Shown one piece after another: positions 45,932-54,533 of a stretch of DNA of 56,094 nucleotides; the stretch's first letter is position 1, and each line of letters starts with the position of its first letter. The position numbers were made by a program, and so were the translations under genes. The notes under the pieces are model-generated. The model did no database searches and was not told the DNA's origin. It saw only the letters and a program-made list of their open reading frames with translations. Origin of the DNA: Deltaproteobacteria bacterium (GTDB taxonomy: Bacteria > Desulfobacterota > Desulfarculia > Adiutricales > Adiutricaceae); the NCBI GenBank assembly GCA_031279515.1, contig JAITII010000113.1:1-56094 (forward strand). Direction: 5' to 3'.

Positions 45932-46207
45932 TTACTTTTTCTTCTGTTTTTGCTGGCCCACGCGCACCTTGGCGTCAGTGCCTTTCGTCTCTACCTTGAT
46001 ATGGGTGGCCATGTTGCAATTGCCGAGCCTCCACTTGACCTCAGGATTGGGGAAGACCTGGCAATATTTTTTGTCGTTTGTGACACTTACCCTCTCGCAG
46101 CCAATGCATTTTTCCGCGATTGTATGCTGAGGGATAGCTGCCGCCCCGTAACCTAGCTCTGGCAGCAAACAGAGACTGCCTGTCTTATTTTTAGTCTCTA
46201 AAGGCAT
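45932..46207 (-). CDS. PxxKW family cysteine-rich protein
   Basis: 91 residues from the ATG at 46207, which has GAGGTG six bases upstream; an upstream in-frame start at 46312 is unlikely. CIGCERVSVTNDKKYCQVF, then PEVKWRLGNCNMATH give the PxxKW signature and four to five conserved Cys that probably bind metal or an Fe-S cluster. The family is common in deltaproteobacteria and its role is unknown. The tail is Lys/Gln-rich (VGQQKQKKK). Single gene with its own terminator. Confidence 0.85.
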   Translation of the reverse strand: MPLETKNKTGSLCLLPELGYGAAAIPQHTIAEKCIGCERVSVTNDKKYCQVFPNPEVKWRLGNCNMATHIKVETKGTDAKVRVGQQKQKKK

Positions 46208-46502
46208 TATATGCACCTCTCTATGAAAATGGCCTAGATAGGCTGGTGGACGGGACTTAAATACTCCGCCACGGCGAAACGAGATTATGCCAAGCGCTAT
46301 CCTAAATGTCAAGAAATTTTTCCATCAAGCACCCTCCTTAAGCTAGAGGATTGTTGGCTAGGGGCATATTTTGGGGGGTTTAGGATAATATTTGCCTTTA
46401 CATGAGGGAGGCAAAAAGATCCTAAGGGCACCTGGGAAGGGCAGCTAAAAGGGCCCTTAATTTTGGCCGGATATTTGCTAGAGTAATTGGCATCAAAGCC
46501 TA

Positions 46503-46530
46503 AGGCGCTTTGCTGCAAGACGCCTTTTTC
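46503..46530 (+). terminator. Weak hairpin with T-run ahead of flagellin-like gene
   Basis: AAGGCG...CGCCTT with a 13-base loop, then TTTTTC, just before the ribosome site AAGGAG of the next gene. It could be an attenuator or the end of an upstream leader transcript. Short stem, low certainty. Confidence 0.35.
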
Positions 46531-46544
46531 TAAGGAGATGAGCC

Positions 46545-47192
46545 GTGAACAATATATCCTACCCAGTAAACCCTCCAGATCTTTCCCATTGTGAGAACTT
46601 GGCCCGCCTTTTGGCCAAAGGCCTATCCACCTTTTCCCTTTCCTCCGATCCCTTAGACGTAGCTGAAACTTTAGAGCAGTTAGGAGAGGAGATGGAGGAC
46701 ATGCCCTTGGTAATCCAAGACTGCCGGCTGGCCATGGAGGCCTTCAAAGAACTGGAAAGCGTCTTGGACCGCATGTATGCCTTGGCAGATAGGGCTGTGG
46801 AGCTAAATGACTCTAACCCAAGGCTGATGGCAGCTATGAACGAGGAGTTCTCAGGTTATGCCCATATAGTAGCAAGGCTTGCCGGAGCCGATGACTTTGA
46901 CGGACCCTGCCTTACCCTGGAAACTAGTAGTGAGGCTAGGGTCACAAGAATTATCCTGGGCTATCTTGCTGCAGCCAAACAAAATTTTGCCGCCCGTCTA
47001 GAAGAGCAGAGAAGGCATATAAATGCCGCCATGGACGATGCCATTGGTCTTTTAGCTAGGATTCTGGAAGAGGGCTGCGAGATCTCTTACGATACCCGCA
47101 AGGGTCTTACGGATCTCTTGGGAACCTTAAAGGAGTTTGGGGGCCAATGGGATAATGATTCTTTTGAGGCTCGTCCTTATCTCTTGCACTAA
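46545..47192 (+). CDS. Small flagellin-N-like alpha-helical protein, function unknown
   Basis: 215 residues, mostly helical, no signal peptide or membrane helix. Residues about 65-125 (LESVLDRMYALADRAVEL, MNEEFSGYAHIVARLAGADDFDG) follow the D1 segment of flagellin (LQRMRELAVQA...ALNEEFxxLxxEIDRIAxxTEFNG). The usual flagellin N-terminal and C-terminal D0 helices are not seen, so it is not a normal filament subunit. The rest is coiled helix. GTG start with AAGGAG eight bases upstream. No flagellar gene is nearby. Confidence 0.65.
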   Translation: MNNISYPVNPPDLSHCENLARLLAKGLSTFSLSSDPLDVAETLEQLGEEMEDMPLVIQDCRLAMEAFKELESVLDRMYALADRAVELNDSNPRLMAAMNEEFSGYAHIVARLAGADDFDGPCLTLETSSEARVTRIILGYLAAAKQNFAARLEEQRRHINAAMDDAIGLLARILEEGCEISYDTRKGLTDLLGTLKEFGGQWDNDSFEARPYLLH

Positions 47193-47220
47193 TAAAAGAA
47201 ATAGAATTGAAAAAAATGTT

Positions 47221-47253
47221 ATAGGCCGCAGGCAATGCCTGCGGCCTATTTTC
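47221..47253 (+). terminator. Intrinsic terminator (nearly perfect palindrome) between convergent genes
   Basis: ATAGGCCGCAGGCA pairs with TGCCTGCGGCCTAT, then TTTTCTT on the plus strand. May serve both strands. Confidence 0.85.
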
Positions 47254-47336
47254 TTATGTGCCTTAGGTTTTTTCCCTAAGGCCTTAATAGCTAAGATTAG
47301 CCGGATTTTTAATATAGCAGCTTCCAGGAACTAATA

Positions 47337-47957
47337 TTATTCCAGGCGCAGCTCTATGGGAGAGTCCTGTAGCTCGCAGACGGTAATTTTTTCTTCCAGG
47401 GCTTCCTTGAGAGCAGGATTTAGCGAATGTTCCGCTATGACAAGGGCAGCATTGTCTCTATAGGCCTCAACAATTAAGGAAGAGACTAAATGGTGCCAAT
47501 TTTCATCCAAAAAGGCAAAAGGTTCATCCAGGATGATAATGGGCCTTTTTAAGAGAAAGGTGCGTGCTAAAGATAGCCTTCTGCGCATCCCACCACTCAT
47601 GGTGTGGGGATAGTCGCCTTTTTCCAGCTGGAAAAAATCTAAAAGGGCGGCAATCCTTTCCGCCCACTTTTTGGGATCACTATTTTTGGGGAGTATATAA
47701 GACAGATTTGCCTCTGCTGTAAGCCAGGGTATCAAGGCATTGTCCTGGAACATGAAGCTAATTGGCGCGGATCTTTTAACTATTCCGGTATCGGGGGCCT
47801 GGATTCCTGCCATTATTTCAAGTAAGGTGCTTTTGCCAATGCCGGATGATCCCGTAAAAAGGGTAACTGACCTAGCTTCCAGGGTAAAGCTGGCTTCTTT
47901 AATGACAAGCTTAGTTTCAAAGCTTTTTGTCACCTTTATGAGGCTTATTAAAGACAA
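47337..47957 (-). CDS. NitT/TauT-type ABC transporter ATPase
   Basis: 206 residues, shorter than the usual 240-260. Walker A GSSGIGKSTLLE, signature MSGGMRRRLSLARTFLLKR, Walker B IIILDEPFAFLD. The frame ends soon after the H-loop (VIAEHSL). Overlaps the permease gene by 10 bp. Family SsuB/TauB; substrate not predictable. Confidence 0.88.
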   Translation of the reverse strand: MSLISLIKVTKSFETKLVIKEASFTLEARSVTLFTGSSGIGKSTLLEIMAGIQAPDTGIVKRSAPISFMFQDNALIPWLTAEANLSYILPKNSDPKKWAERIAALLDFFQLEKGDYPHTMSGGMRRRLSLARTFLLKRPIIILDEPFAFLDENWHHLVSSLIVEAYRDNAALVIAEHSLNPALKEALEEKITVCELQDSPIELRLE

Positions 47958-48772
47958 GCTTCACCTTGGGCTGCCATCTGGGCGGCTTTTTTGCGTAAGG
48001 GCGTGATAAAAAGTCCTTCCAAGAGGATGCCAAGAACTATCAAAGATATGGCCCACACGTTTAATTCCTCAAGGTTAAGGTGGCTGTAGCACCAATATAT
48101 GCGTGCACCGGCTCCGTCTTGGCTCCCCATGAACTCGGCAACAGCAGCTGCCTTCCAGGAGGTGGCAAGGACAGTGGAAAGGCCTGCCAGCCAATAGGGA
48201 AGTATGCCGGGCAAGGTGACTTTGGTAAAAACCCTCCAGAAAGGTACATCGTAGAGGCGGCTCATGGAGAGCACCCTGACTGGAAGCCCCATGACCCCTT
48301 GGGCAGTATTACTAAAGACAAAGGGCACCGTGGCGGCAAAAACAGTGGCAATGGGCACTAAGGACCCCGTGCCAGCCCAGACCATGACAAAAGAGATCCA
48401 GACTATGGGAGGGCAAGACTGCAGGCCAGCCACCAAGGGGGCTGTAAAACGCAAAAGAAAGCCTATCTTGCCTGCCAGCACCCCTAAGATGAGCCCCACT
48501 ATATTAGCGAAAAATACCCCCACAAGACCGCGCCATACGGTTATGCCCAATTGGCGAAAGAGTTCTGTGGAATAGATAAGGGCCCAGAGCTTTTTTAATA
48601 TGGCTATGGGATTGGGGGCCAGAGCAGAGCCTAGGGTAAAGTTTAGAATTAGGATGCAAAGTAGCCATATGAGGGCAAAAAATAAATAGGGGGCTATGGC
48701 GTTGAGGAATTTCAAGAGCGGGTACTTTTTTTTACTCTTCTGAAAGCACGAAATCTTTAGGAAAGGTGGCAA
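47948..48772 (-). CDS. NitT/TauT-type ABC transporter permease
   Basis: About 274 residues with six hydrophobic helices and the EAA-type loop. A TTG start at 48772 would overlap the binding-protein gene by 41 bp; a TTG at 48715 (LKFLNAIAPYLFF) avoids overlap. Neither has a strong ribosome site, so the start is uncertain. Blocks ALAPNPIAILKKLWALI and LSTVLATSWKAAAVAEFMG fit the SsuC/TauC family. Confidence 0.85.
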   Translation of the reverse strand: MPPFLKISCFQKSKKKYPLLKFLNAIAPYLFFALIWLLCILILNFTLGSALAPNPIAILKKLWALIYSTELFRQLGITVWRGLVGVFFANIVGLILGVLAGKIGFLLRFTAPLVAGLQSCPPIVWISFVMVWAGTGSLVPIATVFAATVPFVFSNTAQGVMGLPVRVLSMSRLYDVPFWRVFTKVTLPGILPYWLAGLSTVLATSWKAAAVAEFMGSQDGAGARIYWCYSHLNLEELNVWAISLIVLGILLEGLFITPLRKKAAQMAAQGEACL

Positions 48773-49763
48773 TTAGCTTTCCGTCTTGGCATAACTCTGG
48801 GGCAGATACGCAGAGAAAGGACTCTATCTCATCTTTGACCTGCCAGGCGGGAAGAGTGAGAATGATATCGCGGGCCAAGGAGTTTTGCAAGTTTACTGTT
48901 CCCAGGTTATCCCTGGTGGACTCTGGAAGCAAAAGTACAATCTGCTCCGGGGTCATATCTAAAAGCTCCTCTGATGCTTTGAGCATATCTGATAGAAGTA
49001 AAGAGACAAGCTGGGGGTATTTTTCATTAAATCGACTATTTACTGCAATGCCTGCGTGGGGAAGCCTTTTAGGCCCTCCGGTATGTTTGGCGTACTCCTC
49101 TTCCAAATTAGCTATTACTTTAAGGTCGTCTTTTTTGGTTAGGGCTACGGTAACCATGGGTTCAGGTAGGAGTGCGGCTTTTATCTTGCCAGAGGCAAGC
49201 TCTAAAAGGACCTGTTGGGGGGGAAGGGCAGAGAGCTCAAAGGCCGGTCCCCCTAGGGCCTTTAAACTTGCCACCACCCCGGCAGCTGGACTATTGCGGG
49301 GCGCAGCGGAAAGGGAGAACTTTTCTTTTTGCAGATACTGGGAAAGCTCCATTAGATCCTTGGGGTGTCTTGGTGCAGCGCCGGGCTCTAGGGGTAGAGG
49401 GGAGGAAATAAAATAAAATTTCTTCCAGGCTGTAATTGCCAGAATGCTTACCGGGGCACCCCTATTGGCAGCCAAGGCTAAGGTCTCTAAATGGCCCACC
49501 CAAATATCACCCTTACCGGCTAAGACTAGCCCCCTTAGATCGTCTAAGTTCTTCCACTCTATGACTTCTAAACTCACCTGTGGCCAGCCTTGTCGGATGG
49601 CTCCCAAGAGGGGAAGAACTGCGGTGGTGGCACCTGTTGCTGTGTAAATAGTTACTTTGTCCGGCAGTGCTTCTGTTTGGGCAAAAGAGTTTATTGAAAA
49701 TGACAGGGCCCAAAAAGCCATCAAGGCCGCTAAAAGCTTTATTGTGAAAAAGATTTTCTGCAT
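48732..49763 (-). CDS. NitT/TauT-type ABC transporter substrate-binding protein
   Basis: 343 residues. Signal peptide to about residue 29 (SFAQ). Fold blocks VTIYTATGATTAVLPLL, LAGKGDIWVGHLETLALA, FSLSAAPRNSPAAGVV and GKIKAALLPEPMVTVAL match the family that binds sulfonates, nitrate, bicarbonate or thiamine precursors. First gene of the operon. The ligand cannot be told. Confidence 0.85.
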   Translation of the reverse strand: MQKIFFTIKLLAALMAFWALSFSINSFAQTEALPDKVTIYTATGATTAVLPLLGAIRQGWPQVSLEVIEWKNLDDLRGLVLAGKGDIWVGHLETLALAANRGAPVSILAITAWKKFYFISSPLPLEPGAAPRHPKDLMELSQYLQKEKFSLSAAPRNSPAAGVVASLKALGGPAFELSALPPQQVLLELASGKIKAALLPEPMVTVALTKKDDLKVIANLEEEYAKHTGGPKRLPHAGIAVNSRFNEKYPQLVSLLLSDMLKASEELLDMTPEQIVLLLPESTRDNLGTVNLQNSLARDIILTLPAWQVKDEIESFLCVSAPELCQDGKLIATFPKDFVLSEE

Positions 49764-49822
49764 CTTTAAAATATGTCCCGAAGCTGGCTTGAGTTTAGTG
49801 TGAGTAAGGGAAAATAAATCTT

Positions 49823-51730
49823 CTATTTGCGGCCAAAGCGTTTTTCCAGCTCACTATAGGTGATGACAAAAGAAGAGGGCCGTCCATGGGGGCAAAAGCC
49901 CCCAGATTCGGCTTGTGCCATATCTTTAATGAGCTCATCCATCTCCTGGAGCTTTAAACTGTGTCCTGCCTTAATAGCAGCACGGCAGGCCATGGAATGG
50001 AACCAGGACTCGGAGTTTTCCTTGAGGGCGCTTAAAAGGCCGCCCTCGTCTTGTTCCGTTATAGCCACTTCGGCCCCGTGCAATATTTCCAGTAAGGCTT
50101 CTTTGGCCTTGGACTGCTCCAGTACCAAGGGAATTCCCTTTAATATATATGTAGAGCCCCCAAAAGGCTCCAGTATAAAGCCCAGGCGCTTTAGCTGGGG
50201 CTCTAGCTCTTCAAAAGCACGCTTACCCCTCATAGTAAGGGAAAATGTATCGGGCAAAAGGACATTGTGGGCTGGGATCCCATCCGCTAGATAGGCCTTT
50301 TTGAGGCGGTTTATGAGTATCCTTTCATGGGCAGCATGCTGGTCTATGATGTGGAGCCCGTCCCCTCCGGCGGCTAGGATATAGGTATCCTGCAGTTGGC
50401 ACATGGCCCGGGGAAGATTATTTGTTGGCAAAAGGGACCTTGGCTCTTCTTTAGGATCTGGAATAGTGGGAGTAGTCTCTACAGGGGTAAAAGGAGCCTG
50501 AAAGGGAAGGGGGCCTTTAAGCTCAGGGTCGAATTGGGAGGAAGCAGCTTTTTGGGAATCTGTGGGATCTTTATAGGACAAGAATGGTTCCAGCTGGTTT
50601 TTCCCCTCCAGGCTATTTTTCAGGTGATTTTCGCCACTAGTGGGCGGGACGCCCATGTGGTTTGTATCCAGATTGCCCTGGCCGCTCTGGGGAGCGCCCG
50701 AAGATAGGCGGTCATAAGGCGGAGGGGATCCAGAAGAGGCCAGGGGGGATATGGAGATGGCCTTGGAAACCGCAGTGGCTAATAAGCTAAAGACCTTCCC
50801 AGTATCTCTAAAGCGCACCTCAGTCTTGGCCGGGTGGACGTTTACGTCCACGTCGGCAGGGTCAATATTAAGGAAAATAACCCCTATGGGATAACGACCG
50901 TTTGGGAGGGTGCGCCCATAGCCTTGGATAATGGCTCTGGTAAGTAGCCTGTCTTTTACAGGGCGGCCCAGTACAAAGATATATAAGGAACCTGCCGAGC
51001 GCTGGGAGGCCTCTGGGCGGCCCAAGTGACCTGAGACTTTGAGGCTACCTGAGCGCTGGGAAAAGGAAATAAGGTCTCTGGCGCCGTCTCCCAGGATCTT
51101 AACCAGGCGTGCAGTATAATCATTGTCCTTGGTGGCAGAGACGACTGTACGTGAGTCGCAGGTGAGGGTGATGGAGAGCTCCGGGCGAGAAAGGGCGTAA
51201 CGCTCTACAGTTTCAACCAAATGTAGCTCTTCTGTGTGGTCGCTTTTTAAAAACTTGCGCCTGGCTGGGACATTAAAAAAGAGGTCGGCTGCCTCCACTA
51301 TGGTGCCCTTGTTGGCTGGGACAGGGGTAAGTCCAATTAGCTTGCCCCCTTCTATTACGATCTTGTTGCCAGCCTCCCCTCCGGTGGAACTGGTTATGGA
51401 TAGCTTGGAGACCGAGGCTATGGAAGGCAAGGCTTCCCCCCTAAAGCCCAAGGTATGGATGGCACTTAGATCCGAGTCTTTATCCAGCTTGCTAGTAGCG
51501 TGCCTTTCCAGACACATATAGAGCTCTTCTTCGTTCATGCCACTGCCATTGTCAGAGACCCGCACCAGGTTTTTACCGCCCTTTTCGCACAGGATGTCCA
51601 CCTTGTCTGCTCCGGAGTCCAGACTGTTTTCCAAAAGCTCCTTTAAGATGGAAGCGGGACGTTCCACCACCTCCCCTGCGGCTATGCGGTTTATGAGCTC
51701 TTCTGGCAGAAGCTTTACTCGGCTAGTCAT
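49823..51730 (-). CDS. mutL: DNA mismatch repair protein MutL
   Basis: 635 residues. GHKL ATPase blocks IAAGEVVERPASILKELLENS, DNGSGM and TLGFRGEALPSI at the N-terminus; VDVNVHPAKTEVRF in the transducer; a Pro/Ser-rich linker (about 340-450); a C-terminal dimerisation domain with DQHAAHERILIN and CPHGRP. The endonuclease motif DQHA(x)2E(x)4E is changed at the last Glu, which is Asn. No mutS in the window. It lies about 60 bp before the ABC gene cluster on the same strand. Confidence 0.96.
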   Translation of the reverse strand: MTSRVKLLPEELINRIAAGEVVERPASILKELLENSLDSGADKVDILCEKGGKNLVRVSDNGSGMNEEELYMCLERHATSKLDKDSDLSAIHTLGFRGEALPSIASVSKLSITSSTGGEAGNKIVIEGGKLIGLTPVPANKGTIVEAADLFFNVPARRKFLKSDHTEELHLVETVERYALSRPELSITLTCDSRTVVSATKDNDYTARLVKILGDGARDLISFSQRSGSLKVSGHLGRPEASQRSAGSLYIFVLGRPVKDRLLTRAIIQGYGRTLPNGRYPIGVIFLNIDPADVDVNVHPAKTEVRFRDTGKVFSLLATAVSKAISISPLASSGSPPPYDRLSSGAPQSGQGNLDTNHMGVPPTSGENHLKNSLEGKNQLEPFLSYKDPTDSQKAASSQFDPELKGPLPFQAPFTPVETTPTIPDPKEEPRSLLPTNNLPRAMCQLQDTYILAAGGDGLHIIDQHAAHERILINRLKKAYLADGIPAHNVLLPDTFSLTMRGKRAFEELEPQLKRLGFILEPFGGSTYILKGIPLVLEQSKAKEALLEILHGAEVAITEQDEGGLLSALKENSESWFHSMACRAAIKAGHSLKLQEMDELIKDMAQAESGGFCPHGRPSSFVITYSELEKRFGRK

Positions 51731-51825
51731 AGTTTTACTCCAGGCTAATTAAATGGATTTAGATAAATTTTAGAGTTGTCTTTTCAAGTTAGGGAACTAA
51801 TAGGGAATCTCGGGGCAAAATTTAG

Positions 51826-51831
51826 TATAAT
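51826..51831 (+). promoter_or_regulatory. Perfect -10 box ahead of candidate RNA
   Basis: TATAAT at 51826-51831 would place transcription start near 51838. No clear -35 at 16-18 bp upstream was found. Confidence 0.45.
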
Positions 51832-51837
51832 ATCGCC

Positions 51838-51919
51838 TGGCGGAATGGGCAAAAAGTCCCTTCCGGTCGGGACTGTGGTCGCCGAAGTGTGGCGCAGAGG
51901 CGACTATGGTGCCCTTTTT
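51838..51919 (+). ncRNA. Candidate structured RNA (three-way junction) with terminator-like end
   Basis: GC-rich island of about 80 bases in AT-rich intergenic DNA. P1: GGGCA (51847-51851) with TGCCC (51910-51914). P2: AGTCCC (51855-51860) with GGGACT (51869-51874). P3: GTCGCC (51878-51883) with GGCGAC (51899-51904). TTTTT follows P1 at 51915. A TATAAT box lies just upstream. It may be a small RNA or a riboswitch-like attenuator for the small protein at 51957. It matched no riboswitch class I know. Inference from base pairing only. Confidence 0.5.
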
Positions 51920-51956
51920 GGACCATTATAAACAAACTTTAACCCCGGTGGTACTT

Positions 51957-52298
51957 ATGAGTGACAATAGTGTTTTCCAAGACGAGCCCAATAGCGAAAC
52001 TAATGAAGAATTGGTAAAGGGCCAGGAGGGCGTAGACTGGTTCTGGGTGCTCACAAGCAAAATAACCATTTTTCGGGACAAGATGCTCATCTTGGACATT
52101 GACGAGACCACAGTAGCACCGGTCTTTAAGAGCCGGAAAGAGGCTTTGGACTTCTTGGCACGCTTAGACCCTCAAGAAAAGCATATGGCCCAGGCCATGC
52201 ATGTTTTAGACATCAAGCAGTTTGCCCAAACTGAGCTCTTGGGCATTGTTACCCTAGATGGGGATGGCAGGATTTTGGAGGTGTGGTCTTTAAAGTGA
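51957..52298 (+). CDS. Small hypothetical protein, about 113 residues
   Basis: I do not recognise a family. ATG at 51957 follows GGTGG; an earlier ATG at 51906 lies inside the candidate RNA and is less likely. Acidic N-terminus (about 5-30), then a compact alternating segment WFWVLTSKITIFRDKMLILD, a middle helix and a C-terminal beta-like LLGIVTLDGDGRILEVWSL. No signal or membrane helix. The next gene starts 35 bp downstream, so the two may be co-transcribed. Confidence 0.6.
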   Translation: MSDNSVFQDEPNSETNEELVKGQEGVDWFWVLTSKITIFRDKMLILDIDETTVAPVFKSRKEALDFLARLDPQEKHMAQAMHVLDIKQFAQTELLGIVTLDGDGRILEVWSLK

Positions 52299-52333
52299 CA
52301 ATAGCTTTTGTAGCTAAGGGCAGAAGGTGAGAA

Positions 52334-53335
52334 ATGTTGGTGCTGTTGACAGGAGGAAGCGGTTTTTTGGGAAGACGCATTGTCCCCAAACTTATAAACG
52401 AAGGCCATAGTGTGAGGGTCCTTGCCCGTGGACCCTTGCCCCAACTGGAAGCAATAGGTGCCCAGGTAGTAATATCAGACTTAAGAAACTGGCACGGCTT
52501 AAAAAAGGCGGTCTCCGGCTGCGAGGCAATCATTCATACAGCTGGCATGGCCGGGGTATGGGGCTCTCCTACAGAATACCTGGAGGTAAACTATGGAGGC
52601 ACTCTAAACCTCTTGGACCTGGCAAAAGAATACAAGGTGCGCTACTTTGTCTATACCTCCTCGCCCAGCGTTATCTATGGCGGCAAAGACGTGCGGGGAG
52701 TAGATGAGACGGCACCTTACGCCGCCCGGCTCAAAGACATCTACCCCTATTCCAAAATGCTGGCGGAAAAAAAGGTACTTAAGTCTAATTCCAGTAACTT
52801 TAAGACCATAGCTTTAAGGCCCCATATCATCTGGGGACCTGGTGACCCGCATTTCCTTCCAAGGCTCTATAAAAGTGCCAGGGCAGGAAAGCTTAAGCTC
52901 TTTACTGGAGGCCCCTATATCTTCGACGGGATTTACGTAGAAAATGCCGCAGACGCCCATGTCCATGCCCTTAAAAAACTCATGGACATTAGAAGTAATG
53001 TGGACGGCCAGGCCTTTTTTATTGCCCAAAACGAACCAATTGACATCAATATCTTTGTAAATAAATTATTGCAATGTGCCTCTATTCCCCAGGTACTACC
53101 CACCATGAGCCCATTTTGGGGCCTTACCTTAGCCCATGCTATTGAGTTTTTTTGGAAGATTTTGCAAAAGAAGTCAGAGCCTCCCTTGACGGTCTTTACA
53201 GTTTTAAATCTTACCACGTCACACTATTACAATTTGGACAAAACCAGCTACCTCTTGGACTATACTCCAGGTATTAGCCTAAAGGAAGGCCTTTTAAAGC
53301 TAGAGGAATCTCTGCTTTCCTCACCTTCAAGCTGA
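52334..53335 (+). CDS. NAD(P)-dependent 3-beta-HSD/OleD-like reductase
   Basis: 333 residues of the extended short-chain dehydrogenase class. Nucleotide site TGGSGFLG (residues 6-13), catalytic YPYSK (YxxxK), and blocks AGMAGVWGS, YTSSPSVIYGGKD, ALRPHIIWGPGDPH that are close to OleD (2-alkyl-3-oxoalkanoate reductase of long-chain olefin synthesis). No OleA, OleB or OleC is in the window, so an olefin role is not implied; a sterol- or sugar-like substrate is also possible. ATG with GAAGG upstream. Confidence 0.8.
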   Translation: MLVLLTGGSGFLGRRIVPKLINEGHSVRVLARGPLPQLEAIGAQVVISDLRNWHGLKKAVSGCEAIIHTAGMAGVWGSPTEYLEVNYGGTLNLLDLAKEYKVRYFVYTSSPSVIYGGKDVRGVDETAPYAARLKDIYPYSKMLAEKKVLKSNSSNFKTIALRPHIIWGPGDPHFLPRLYKSARAGKLKLFTGGPYIFDGIYVENAADAHVHALKKLMDIRSNVDGQAFFIAQNEPIDINIFVNKLLQCASIPQVLPTMSPFWGLTLAHAIEFFWKILQKKSEPPLTVFTVLNLTTSHYYNLDKTSYLLDYTPGISLKEGLLKLEESLLSSPSS

Positions 53336-53467
53336 GGGTCTATTTTCTAATATTTAGAGAGTAGCTTATGCTAACAATAAAAATAGCCAAAAATATCATT
53401 AGATAAAAAAAGCGTACAAACTTAAGGCCCCCACCAATCTATTATCTAAGCTTACCAGGTACTTGAC

Positions 53468-53519
53468 GCGGCCTTAGGTCTTCGCAGCCTCAGGTCTTGA
53501 TGCGGCCCTAGGTCTTGTC
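53468..53519 (+). repeat. Three short degenerate repeats GCRGCCYYAGGTCTT
   Basis: Units begin at 53468, 53484 and 53502 (spacing 16 and 18). Each carries AGGTCTT. Too few and too irregular for a CRISPR. Could be a protein-binding array or slippage product. Confidence 0.6.
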
Positions 53520-53641
53520 GTAGGTACTAAGATAGTGGTTCTTGCAATAAATGATAAAGAGAATTCTTATAAGGACATGGGGGTTTTTTAAATAACAATT
53601 TAGCCAGATTAAAGTCATTTGCCAGACCCTCCATATGCTGC

Positions 53642-54084
53642 GGCATAGAATGATTTCACTGACTTAGGATAGCTCCAGAAAATCACTATAAAATGCATTG
53701 ATTTTTTTTAAAGGAAATCAAAAATTTTAGTTTAACTTTTTAAATCTACTTAGAATTTTAAAAAATCAGGAATCTTAATTTCTCTTATTTTTCTATATAT
53801 AGTTTTGGAAGTAATGCTATACCATTTAGAGAGGGCTTCCATAGTGATATTCCAAGTTAAATGTGGTCAGAAAATTTGGAAATCTTTTTGTAGCTGCTCA
53901 CTATGTGCCCTATTGCCATGTAAGTTAAGCCTTTATTTTTAGTGTATTATAGCTCATAACTCATAGATTCATGGATATGCTTTTAATATATCGGCCTTAG
54001 AAATCCTCCATGGTCATTTTTAAATCCATAAACATAAAAAACTTAGCACAAAGTTAAATTATGATTGAGGTAAGGAGGGACTAC
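53642..54084 (+). repeat. Long direct repeat, copy 1
   Basis: Aligns with 55669-56094 in the same orientation over about 430 bp at roughly 85-90% identity by eye (for example AGAAAATCACTATAAAATG, TTTGGAAATCTTTTTGTAGC, GTGCCCTATTGCCATG shared). Copy 2 lacks about 13 bp near 53832-53845. On the minus strand it encodes a short HTH-like remnant, ALSKWYSITSKTIYRKIREI, suggesting decayed transposase DNA. Confidence 0.9.
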
Positions 54085-54114
54085 GCTTAGTCAGTGCGTA
54101 AAGATTTTTTGTAA

Positions 54115-54250
54115 ACGAAAAAAGGACCTGTATAACCAGAGATATGAATTTGTGCTATATAGTGCTGATGCTACATTATAATACTACTAAATATTCCATA
54201 TCTTGTATCATCTGGAATTCTTTGAGCTTTTGACGCCGTCATCTAGATTT
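54115..54250 (+). repeat. Dispersed repeat, copy B (matches 10936-11072)
   Basis: Directly follows direct-repeat copy 1 and aligns to copy A at about 80% by eye. Part of the same larger element may thus be about 610 bp (53642-54250). Confidence 0.8.
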
Positions 54251-54533
54251 AAGTTATGAAAAAAATATTTCATGCGAAATTGGGAAAAATATAAATATAG
54301 CTACAACTTTAGCCCGGCTTAAGTTTCTAAGGGCTTAGTTATTTAGACTATTTAGCTTTAAATAATTTGCATTTTAGCACATATCCAAGTATAATAATAT
54401 ATCTTCTGTCCCTCCAAAAAATGAATACCGGGTGAGAACTTTTGTATTTTTATTCTGTTTAACTATTCAATATTTGATATTATTGTAATTTAACTTTAAC
54501 TAACTAAACTAAATTAAAAAGGTATTATTACTC

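Larger units (their letters stand above)
53336..54533. other. Gene-free repeat region upstream of TM2 fusion gene
   Basis: 1198 bp without a gene. It holds three short near-repeats (53468-53519), copy 1 of a long direct repeat (53642-54084) and, contiguous with it, copy B of the dispersed repeat (54115-54250). The rest is AT-rich promoter DNA for the next gene. Confidence 0.7.

Noticed and set aside
51906..51956. Earlier ATG for the 113-residue unknown protein
   Set aside because: It lies inside the P1 side of the candidate RNA and before its T-run; the ATG at 51957 has a GGTGG site.
53468..53519. Possible small CRISPR array
   Set aside because: Only three short units with variable 16-18 base spacing and no true spacers; no cas gene nearby.
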